A stretch of DNA of 64,000 nt from CAUYUA01 sp963575675 (GTDB lineage: Bacteria; Pseudomonadota; Alphaproteobacteria; Azospirillales; Azospirillaceae), in NCBI GenBank assembly GCA_963575675.1, contig CAUYUA010000044.1, positions 1 to 64,000 on the forward strand, written 5' to 3'. The notes below the pieces were generated by a model. That model was not told the origin of the DNA, searched no databases, and saw only the letters and a list, made by a program, of their open reading frames with translations. Below are positions 52,607-61,400 of this stretch, piece after piece (positions within the stretch are counted from its first letter, which is position 1; each line of letters begins with the position of its first letter). A program made the translations under genes and the position numbers.

Positions 52607-53021
52607 AATTGCCTCCTTAATCCATTTGTATCTCGTTTGTTAAAAAAAACAAAAAGAGATTGCAACAAATCTTTGAAAATCATGATACCCTGTGAGCTAA
52701 GCAGAAGGCAATCTATGAACAGAAAAATCGTCTTTTTTATTCCAACAACAAGAACTATACGCACACCGATAATATCGCAGCGTTATATACCCGTTTACTC
52801 GAAAACCCGAAAAAAGACGTAAAGAGAAAACCGGCGCTCTGTCCTGGGCTCGCCAAGGGCCTGAGTTTGGAAGCCGTGGTTTGGAGATTGTGATAATCGA
52901 GGGTTGTTCCGATCTGAAGAAACCGTAACAAGAAACAAGGGATTTCGAACAACAAGGTGAAAAAGGGTATAAGAAGACGCAAAAACAAAAAAACGCGTTA
53001 TTAGAAACAGGAGAACGCAAA
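52607..53021. other. divergent intergenic region between the CinA-family gene and the PAS kinase
   Basis: This 415-bp region must hold both promoters. No gene is supported and no consensus promoter or structured leader stands out. Confidence 0.5.
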
Positions 53022-56000
53022 ATGGTTCTTCCTCTTTCGCTGCCATCTTCTCACTTATCTCCCCCCCGTTTATGGTCTACATTGGCGTTTCGTTTCGCTA
53101 TAACTGCGTCGGCATTGTCAATCGTCTTCATCTTGGCGATCGGCGGGGGCGCCTACATATCTGTGCGACAACTCCTTATTCACAACATCCATAACTCCGT
53201 ACATAACGTCGCCTCTTTAGAAGCCGAACGCATTAACGGGCTGCTCCGCGCCATTGCTGCGGCGCACGAGTCCTTGGCGCTCAATCCTGTGATTTCTGGA
53301 GCGTTGGCTGATCCGCGTGGACGTGAAACCTACCTTACCCCGTTTTTACGCGGCTACAACAACATTGCCGACATCCCGATTTCCATTGTCGTCGCCGACG
53401 CTCAAGGAATCACTATCGCCTCCAACGCTCAAGCGCCTACGTTGCCTCTGCCGACGTTCTGGATAGAGAGAGTCATCACGCGCGGCGGCGCTATGGCCGG
53501 ATTAATTGATGAAGGCGCGTATCCAAACCACCCCCCGTCTCTGAATAGCGGCAAAACGCCGAATGTTCGAACCACTGCTGACGGCGTGCTCGAATCCCGC
53601 ATCGGACGCATTCTTGTCGGCGTCCCGATTCGAACATTTGGAACGCCCAACGGGGCCTTGTTGTTTGAGTTCCCGCTCGATGCGTTGTTGACCACAGGGC
53701 GCGGCCCTTTGATCACTGAAGAAACGGGAACCAAAGATTTTCCCGGAATGGACGCAGCTTTGCGCCTAACCATCCAAGACAATAGTGGTCGGCAACAAAC
53801 TCTGCCTCTGCAAGCGGATTCCTTTCCGCACAGCCTCACGGGAGGCGCGGTTCTGACGATGCCGAAGACCATGGAATCTTTGCGGGCGGCTCTGGAAGTA
53901 ACAGCCGATCACCGTTTGCTGGATACGCCTTTAAAGAAATTAACTCTGATTGGAGTCATCGTCGGCGGCGCCTCGGCGGCGGTGGTGATCGCGCTGGCGG
54001 TGTTTGCAGCCAGTCTCTTGACGCGCCAACTCAGCGATTTGGAAAAAGCCGCCAGTCGCGTGGCGGCGCCGGGCGCTTCTTTGGATTACCTGCCCACCTA
54101 CGGACAACACGAGATCGCTCGCGTCGGCTTGGCTTTCAACCAGATGTTGGCGCGCCTGGCCGAAGCCCACGAAGAGCTGGCGCGTCAATCGGCGCATCAA
54201 CTGCAACAAAGCGAACGTCGGTTTCAATCGGTGGCCGAAACCGCCAGCGACGCCATTGTCATCGCTGATTCCAGCGGACTGATCACGTTTTGGAACCGCG
54301 CCGCAGGGCGAATCTTCGGCTACCCACCCGAAGCCGTTATTGGTCGATCGGTTAATATCCTTATTCCCGAACGCTACCGCGCCATTCACGAGCAGGCCAT
54401 GGATCGTCTGCGCAATGGCAAGCCGCCGCGATTATTTGGTCAAACCGTTGAAATCTCCGGAATTCGCGTCGATGGTTCGGAAACTCCGTTAGAGATATCT
54501 CTGTCGGAATGGACGATCGGCGATCGATTGTTCTTCGCCGCGATCATGCGCGACATCAGCCGTCGACGCGCCGATGAGCTGGCTTTGCGCGAGAGCGAGC
54601 GGCGTTTGCGCGAAGCCGAACGCATCGCGCGCGCGGGATATTGGGAGTATTTCGCCGACGCGCAACACACGATATGGTCGCCGATTCTCTCTGACATCAG
54701 CGGTCATGATCTTAACATCTGCCCAACTTTCGCCGCCTACGTCAAAACCGTGGTTCATCCAGAAGATCGCGCTATGGTTTTAGCGGCTCATCAAAATCCT
54801 CAGACCCGCAATCAATTGGAATACCGCATCATTCGCGCAAACGGCTCGCAACGCTTCGTGTCGAGCGAGTTTACGGCGGCGGTTGACGAAGTCGGTCGTC
54901 CGCACCATTGGTTCGGCGTAGAACAAGACATTACTGAGCGCAAACTGGCCGAAGAACGACTACGCGCCAGCGAAGCGCGGTTTCGCGCGATCTTTGAGCA
55001 CGCTGCAATCGGCATCGTCGTGTACGATTATCGCGGTCGAATACTTCAAGCCAACTCTGCCGCGCAGAGCATGTTCGGCTATAGCGCTGAAGAGCTTTCT
55101 TATATGCGCTGGCAGGATATTACGCACCCAGAGGATATTGCTCCTAGTCAAGAACGTCATGACGCTTTGCATAAAAACATTGTTGATCATTTTATGTATG
55201 AGAAGCGCTATCTTCGTCGCGACGGTTCTTTGCTGTGGAGCGCAGTAACAGTGTCCGCCGTGCATATGCCTAACACTCCTTCGCCGATGTTCACCATATC
55301 CATGGTCGAAGACATCACTTTACGGCGTGAAGCCCGGCAACGCTTACGTGAAAGCGAAGAGCGTTTCCGTCTGGCGCTTTCGGGCACTCAAGATGGGGTT
55401 TGGGATTACGATCTAAGCACCGGGGCTTTTTACTTCTCGCCGCGCCTGAAGGAAATTCTGGGGTATCGCGACGATGAGATGGAAGGTTCTTTTGAAGAGT
55501 GGAAGCGACGCGTTCATCCCGACGATTTGCCGGATGTCATGGCCGATTACGAAGCGCATCTCTCCGGAGCCACCCCAGGATACGACAATATCCACCGTTT
55601 ACGTCACCGCGACGGATTTTATCGCTGGATATTGGATCGCGGTCGCTTGGCGCGCGATGCGGAAGGCCGTCCCACACGCATGGTCGGGGCGAAGACGGAC
55701 ATTACCGAGATGCGGCGCAACCAAGCTCGACTGCAACACCTAAAAAATAGACTGGAGCTTATTTTACAATCCGTAGGTGAAGGAATCTATGGAATTGACG
55801 CCACCGGAGCGATTATTTTCGCCAATCCGGCAACTGCGACGCTAATAGGGGCGCCTCTGGAGCAACTGATCGGACGCAACCCTCATGATTGCTTTCACCG
55901 TTTCAAAGCCGATGGGTTTCCTTACAATCGCGGCGAGAACGTTACCGCTTTGTTGGCCAATAACGAAAAGCAACGACAAATCATCAATGACGAATATTTT

Positions 56001-56924
56001 TATCGCAACGACGGCTCGTCCTTTCCGGTGGAGTACACCGTGTCATCAATGGAGACGCAAGGCGAAATCTCCGGAGCCGTGGTCGTGTTTCGCGACATCA
56101 CCGAACGTCGACAAGCAGAAGTTGCGCGTCGGCAAGCGGAAAGGGAAATTCTGGATCAACGCGACGCTTTGATGCGACTCAACCAACAAAAAGACAAATT
56201 CTTTTCAATCATCGCCCACGATTTGCGCACACCCTTTAATGCTGTGCTCGGTTTTTCCGACATGCTGATTCATGACATTGGCTTGCTGTCTCAAGAAAAA
56301 ATTGTGGATTACTGTCAAACTATTCATGACGCCGCTCGGCAGGTGCATAAACTTCTTGAAAATCTTTTGGAATGGGCGCGTTTACAAATGAACCAAGTTA
56401 CGCCTGAACCAGAAAAGATTGCAGTTCATAGCATCATTCATCATAATATACTGCTGTTTCAGCCTATGGCGAATGGAAAAAACATCCAGTTGAATATTGA
56501 TTGCGCTCCTGATCTTCATATCTTTGCGGATCGACGTATGACGGACACAATTCTGCGTAATTTGATTAATAATTCTCTAAAATTTACTGGCGATGGCGGC
56601 TCCGTTACGACTTCGGCGCGCGCCATTCTTTCTCCCGTGTCTGAAGATGCTTCTACGCCGGACGGAACGAAACGAAAGGAGCAGGCGTGGATTGAAATCT
56701 CTGTCATCGACACCGGAGTCGGCATGTCTCAAGAGAAACTAAATAAGCTTTTTAGCCTGGAAAAGAAAATATCTTCGACAGGAACGCGCGGAGAAACCGG
56801 AACAGGTTTAGGATTGTTGCTATGTAAAGAATTAATTGAAATGCAACATGGGATTCTTCACGTTTCCAGCACTCCAGATGTTGGTTCGACGTTTTGTTTT
56901 TCTCTGCCGACCGCTCTTTTGTAA
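53022..56924 (+). CDS. membrane sensor histidine kinase with five PAS domains
   Basis: The 1300-residue protein starts at ATG 53022 after AGGAGA. Transmembrane helix 1 (about residues 22-45) is followed by a periplasmic Cache-like sensor to about residue 305. Helix 2 (LIGVIVGGASAAVVIALAVF) and a HAMP domain follow. Five successive PAS/PAC modules fill about residues 395-1030; each begins with a helix of the RxSExRFR type. The kinase core has the H-box FFSIIAHDLRTPFNAVLGFS, the N-box DTILRNLINNSLKFTG, DTGVGM and GTGLGLLL. No receiver domain is fused and no response regulator is adjacent, so its partner is elsewhere. The next gene downstream is an uncharacterised protein. Confidence 0.95.
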   Translation: MVLPLSLPSSHLSPPRLWSTLAFRFAITASALSIVFILAIGGGAYISVRQLLIHNIHNSVHNVASLEAERINGLLRAIAAAHESLALNPVISGALADPRGRETYLTPFLRGYNNIADIPISIVVADAQGITIASNAQAPTLPLPTFWIERVITRGGAMAGLIDEGAYPNHPPSLNSGKTPNVRTTADGVLESRIGRILVGVPIRTFGTPNGALLFEFPLDALLTTGRGPLITEETGTKDFPGMDAALRLTIQDNSGRQQTLPLQADSFPHSLTGGAVLTMPKTMESLRAALEVTADHRLLDTPLKKLTLIGVIVGGASAAVVIALAVFAASLLTRQLSDLEKAASRVAAPGASLDYLPTYGQHEIARVGLAFNQMLARLAEAHEELARQSAHQLQQSERRFQSVAETASDAIVIADSSGLITFWNRAAGRIFGYPPEAVIGRSVNILIPERYRAIHEQAMDRLRNGKPPRLFGQTVEISGIRVDGSETPLEISLSEWTIGDRLFFAAIMRDISRRRADELALRESERRLREAERIARAGYWEYFADAQHTIWSPILSDISGHDLNICPTFAAYVKTVVHPEDRAMVLAAHQNPQTRNQLEYRIIRANGSQRFVSSEFTAAVDEVGRPHHWFGVEQDITERKLAEERLRASEARFRAIFEHAAIGIVVYDYRGRILQANSAAQSMFGYSAEELSYMRWQDITHPEDIAPSQERHDALHKNIVDHFMYEKRYLRRDGSLLWSAVTVSAVHMPNTPSPMFTISMVEDITLRREARQRLRESEERFRLALSGTQDGVWDYDLSTGAFYFSPRLKEILGYRDDEMEGSFEEWKRRVHPDDLPDVMADYEAHLSGATPGYDNIHRLRHRDGFYRWILDRGRLARDAEGRPTRMVGAKTDITEMRRNQARLQHLKNRLELILQSVGEGIYGIDATGAIIFANPATATLIGAPLEQLIGRNPHDCFHRFKADGFPYNRGENVTALLANNEKQRQIINDEYFYRNDGSSFPVEYTVSSMETQGEISGAVVVFRDITERRQAEVARRQAEREILDQRDALMRLNQQKDKFFSIIAHDLRTPFNAVLGFSDMLIHDIGLLSQEKIVDYCQTIHDAARQVHKLLENLLEWARLQMNQVTPEPEKIAVHSIIHHNILLFQPMANGKNIQLNIDCAPDLHIFADRRMTDTILRNLINNSLKFTGDGGSVTTSARAILSPVSEDASTPDGTKRKEQAWIEISVIDTGVGMSQEKLNKLFSLEKKISSTGTRGETGTGLGLLLCKELIEMQHGILHVSSTPDVGSTFCFSLPTALL

Positions 56925-57086
56925 ACATGCGCCATTCGTTATATACGTCCTAAGCGTCTTACGCATACGAAATGCCTATTAAAGCAACATGATTTCGCTT
57001 TTTTTCACAATCGCCGATCCTGCGATTGAAAATTTCTTCAAAAAATCGCAACACTCAACGCCAAGGGACAAAAGGGAGATGAGGTT

Positions 57087-58118
57087 ATGCCTGCGGATTC
57101 AGAATCGGCCGGCGCCATTAAGCTCTGCGGCGTAGTGATTGCGACGGCGCGTTCGGACCCGATTAACGCCGATGCGAAGGCGCGTTTGCGTCTTACTCGT
57201 TTCGATTTTCGACATAAAGTTTTTACCGCCACAGGTGGATATTTCGCTTTATCCCAAGATGATCAACGTGAACCCGTGTTTATCGTGCCATTGGGAGAAT
57301 CCTCTGGAGTGGTGCCTCTGCATAAATTGTGCGATGCTTTTGACATTCTTCCCTATAGTCATGACGGAAAACTTCTTGATTTGGTGATCGAAAGCCTAAA
57401 GTACATCAAAGTAATTCGCCCAGGAGAAACCATCCCCGGGGAGCTTTTAGACGGAACCGCTTCATGGGCGATAGAAGATCGACACAGAATTATGGGGATG
57501 GGACGTATCACTCTTTGCGTTGTTTCATGGGTCAGTGGCGAGCAATTTGAAGTTCATAACGAAGACGATATGGAGTGTTTTCTTCGCAATCCCGATGTTA
57601 AAGCGCGCGTGCTTGAAGCTATGCCTGCGCTTGCCACTATACTTGAACTCGGACAGCATCGTATTGAGCTGGTGCAGGCTCGCCTCGACGGGCTAGGGCA
57701 TGAACTCTCGTATATTGAAGCTTTGCGCGAAGAGTTCGGCAAAGTCCGCGCCATGCAAGAGAAAATGGTTACATTTCAAGCTATTTATCGACGTGATCGT
57801 AATACTCTTGACGAAATTTCTCAGACTTTGCGGCTTATGGCTAAGCCTTTGGCGGAGATTGATCGTCTTTTTGGACAAGTTGATTTCCAGATGGCTGACG
57901 TGCCTTCTTTATTTCGTGTTTATGATGCTCAGGTTGATTTGTTTCGCACTCTACGTGATCAGATACATGTAAAGCTTTTGGAGTGGGAGCATCTGATTGA
58001 TGTCTGGGCTGATGTTCCTGTGGAATGTTGTTCGCAAGCGATCAACGCCATGCGTGAAACATATAGATTTTTAGCGCAACGCTATGTCACCACCAAAGTT
58101 TGGCAACGAAATTCTTAG
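57087..58118 (+). CDS. conserved-looking protein of unknown function
   Basis: The 343-residue soluble protein is preceded by a strong ribosome-binding site (GGGAGATGAGG) before ATG 57087. I do not recognise its family. The first half is mixed (RLTRFDFRHKVFTATGGYFA, VVPLHKLCDAFDILPYS). Residues about 205-320 are strongly helical with heptad-like spacing (LGHELSYIEALREEFGKVRA), suggesting a coiled coil. No signal peptide or transmembrane helix is seen. It follows the PAS kinase by 162 nt on the same strand and could be its partner, but that rests on position only. Confidence 0.75.
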   Translation: MPADSESAGAIKLCGVVIATARSDPINADAKARLRLTRFDFRHKVFTATGGYFALSQDDQREPVFIVPLGESSGVVPLHKLCDAFDILPYSHDGKLLDLVIESLKYIKVIRPGETIPGELLDGTASWAIEDRHRIMGMGRITLCVVSWVSGEQFEVHNEDDMECFLRNPDVKARVLEAMPALATILELGQHRIELVQARLDGLGHELSYIEALREEFGKVRAMQEKMVTFQAIYRRDRNTLDEISQTLRLMAKPLAEIDRLFGQVDFQMADVPSLFRVYDAQVDLFRTLRDQIHVKLLEWEHLIDVWADVPVECCSQAINAMRETYRFLAQRYVTTKVWQRNS

Positions 58119-58146
58119 GAAGATTTTCATAAGAATAAAATTATAC

Positions 58147-58222
58147 GGGTCCAGGGACTGTGTTCCTGGTCGTGGGGGATCATAAGGGGGGAGCGAAAGC
58201 CCCCCTTATTCGCGAAGCGATT
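58147..58222 (+). repeat. dispersed 76-bp repeat, left member of a pair
   Basis: This well-preserved copy runs from GGGTCCAGGG to GCGAAGCGAT. It lies 28 nt after the stop of the unknown 343-residue gene and faces a diverged inverse copy at 58408-58487. Confidence 0.95.
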
Positions 58223-58407
58223 TTTTTCTGGAATCTTTTGTTTGTTGGCGTTGTTTTTCCGATGCGCACAATGATGCGTCCATGTAAAGCAAATCCTATT
58301 CGTTTATTTTTGCCGCGACACGACAACTTTTGATTTTGCAACTGCGGTGTTAAAGACACGAATTCAACGATCCACTCCAATGGCTCCGAAATTCCCGCGA
58401 AATTCCC

Positions 58408-58487
58408 GGAAGGGGGCGCCCGCGCCCCCTTCCGCTCCGCCCTTATGATTCTTCCCGCGACAGGAACGCAAAGCCCCTGGCCTCGTT
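58408..58487 (-). repeat. diverged inverse repeat copy behind the RTX adhesin gene
   Basis: It carries a perfect palindrome at 58408-58433 (GGAAGGGGGCG and CGCCCCCTTCC around CCCG). CTTATGATT, CGCGACAGGAACGC and CCCCTGGCC then follow in the same order as the reverse-oriented repeats. It lies 9 nt from the end of the adhesin gene and may terminate it. Confidence 0.8.
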
Positions 58488-58496
58488 TTTTTGGCG

Positions 58497-61400
58497 TCAG
58501 TGCCACTCAATTCGACTGATTTCGTTGAAGTGAACCGTGCTGCCGTCCGACATCACAATAGCGCCGTTGACGCTATGATCAAATTCGATCGCATGCGGAT
58601 TGTTAGGATCGACATGCATAAGATTTTTGTCGTCTTGATGTTCAAGCTGCAAAATCCAATGTTCGGCGTCCGGAGCGGTTTCGGGCAAGTTTAAGCCGGA
58701 GTCAATAAGCGTGTATCCCGCCAATGGATGAGCAATGTCGGTGAGATAGATCATATCGTGACCGACAGCGCCTTCGACAACGTCGTTTCCTTGCTGCGTT
58801 CCGAAGTCGAATGTGTCGTTTCCGGCGCCGCCGACAAGATGATCGTTTCCGGCGCCGCCGATAAGGTGATCATTTCCATCTCCACCGGATATCTGATCAT
58901 TTCCCGCGCCGCCGAAGACTTTATCATCTCCTGCGCCGCCCAATAACCAGTCGTTTCCGGCGGCGCCGTTGATGACGTCGCTGCCGTTTCCGCCGGAGAT
59001 TCGAGCGTCGTTTGCTCCTGATGCGGATATCGTGTCGTTTCCGGTGGTTCCTGATGTCTCCGCCGAGAAAGAGACCGACACCGAGCTGGGAGCGCTGGTG
59101 GCGCCTTCTGCGTCGGTGGCTGTGATGGTCAGAGTGCGAGCCCCCGCTTCGGAGCCGGGAGTGATGCCGACGGAGCTGAGGATCGATTGATAGGTGGTGA
59201 GCGGCGCGGAGCCCGACAGTGTTAAAGTGTGATGATCCGTGTCGAAATGAACGGTGAGGCTGGTGCCGCTGACTTCGCCGTTAGGGCCGATGTCGTGCCC
59301 GTTTAACATCAGAGCGTCGCCGGTGTGTAAGCCGCTGCTGATGCTGACGGTGGCTTGAGACAAATTCGCGCTGTCGATGTCGGTGACGGAGACTTGAGGA
59401 TCAATAATGGCGGCCGTGTGCTCTCCGATCAGTCCGTGAACGGAGGCGCCGCTGTGCAGGGCGGCGGTCGGGGCGTCGTTGACGGCGGTGACGGATGTGT
59501 CGAGCGTGATCGTTCCGGCGCTGAAGATCGTCGTTTCGCCGACGGCGTGAGGGGCGCTGAGATCGATGTATGAGCCGTTGCTCGGGGGCGTTGCGCCGCT
59601 GTGGTTCTCGACGAGGTGAACGGTGAGCCCGCCGGGATGTCCGTTGAAATTCGCTGTGGGGACGAACCGGATTTGCTCGCTGGCGCTTAGCGCCAGTGCG
59701 TGATTGTCGGTGGGAGTCCCGATGTCGGACCAAGTGACTCCGTTCGAAGAATGTTGCCACACGCCTTGCGCCGCCGTTGCGGCGTTTCCGGTGATGACAA
59801 TTCCTTGGAAGGAGTCGGCTTGGCTTCCGCCGTAGGCGGCTTGATTGTCCGCCGTGTCGGAGAACCCGCCGCTGAACAGATGCGTGACGGTGTCTCCGGC
59901 TGGAGCGGTCGTGTCTTCGTTGATGGCGGCGAGAACGGACGTCTCGTGGCCGCTGAGGACGATGGGAGCGTCATTGGCGGCGGAAACGGACGTGTTGAGC
60001 GTCATTGTTCCGGCGCTGAAGATCGTCGAGCCGCCTGTGGCTGCTGCGTTGCTGAGGTCGACTTCGCTTCCGGTGGTTGGCGGGGTTATGCCGCTGTGGT
60101 TTTCGATGAGGCGAACCGTGAGGCTTCCCGGAGTCCCGTTGAAGTCGTGAGCGGGCGCAAACCTGACGGGCGTGTTGGAGCCCAACACCAAAGCGTGAGC
60201 GTTGTCGCGGGCGCCGATGGCGATCCAATTGCCCGCGCCGTTCTGATACTGCCAAGTTCCTTGCGCCGTCGTCGCGGTGTTTCCGGTGATGGCGATTCCG
60301 TGGAAGGCGTCGGCTTGGGTTCCGCCATAGGCGGTCTGATTGTCCGTCGCGTCGGAGAATCCGCTGCTGAATAGATGAGAAACGGTGTCTCCGGTCGGGG
60401 CGGCGTCTTCGCCGACGGTGGTGAGAGTGGACGTCGCGAAGCCGCTGAGAACGACGGGGGCGTCGTTGACGGCGGAGACTGTTGTGTCGAGCGTCATGGT
60501 TCCGACGCTGAAGATCGTTGAGCCGCCGGTGGCTGCGGCGCTGTTGAGGTCGACTTCGGTTCCGGTGGTTGGCGGAGTTACGCCGCTGTGATTCTCGATG
60601 AGGTGGACAGTGAGGCCGCCTGGTTGGCCGTTGTAATCGCCGTTGGGAACGAATCTGACCTGAGTGTCGGAGTCCAGCACCAAGGCGTGGGCGTTGTCGC
60701 GGACGCCGACGGAGACCCAATTGCCCGCGTCGTTCAGATACTGCCAAGTTCCTTGAGTCGCCGTTGCGGCGTTTCCGGTGATGGCGATTCCGTGGAAGGC
60801 GTCGGCTTGGGTTCCGCCATAAGCCGTCTGGTTGTCGGTTGCGTCGGAGAACCCGCTGCTGAACAGATGCGTGACGGTGTCTCCGGTCGGCGCCGCGAGG
60901 CCCTCGCTCACGGGCGTTAGGCTTGCCGCCTCATGGCCGCTCAAGACGATCGGCGCGTCGTTTATTCCGGCGATGTTGATGGTCAACGTGGAGGAGGAGG
61001 TCGCGGTTTCATGACCGGCGGCGACGACGCTGTGCTCGATGGCCGTTCCGGAGACGGTGAGATTGAGCGTTCCGTTGACGTGATCCGGCGCTTGCACCGA
61101 GAGGTTTTGGAGTTGAGTGGGCGTAAAGGCGTTTACGCCGGTCTGTTGGCCGTTCGGATCATCGATCAGCGTGATGGTTACGGAGCCGTCGGCGTTGGTG
61201 GTCAGAGTTTGGCCGTTGATGCTGAACACTGTGCCTGTGGGCGCTCCTGAAATGGTCAGAGAGTGGGTCTCCGAACCATCCAAGTCGGGGAAAGCGGCGT
61301 TGACCGACAAAGGAATGGCGGCGCTGTGTTCAACGCCGGAGGCGGTTTGGGTTGTCAGCGTGGGAGCGTTGGCGACGCCTTGGAATTCGATCCTGAAGTC

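Noticed and set aside
58800..59000. Short tandem repeats as a CRISPR array
   Set aside because: The periodicity is the RTX nonapeptide coding repeat of the adhesin, without spacers of unrelated sequence.
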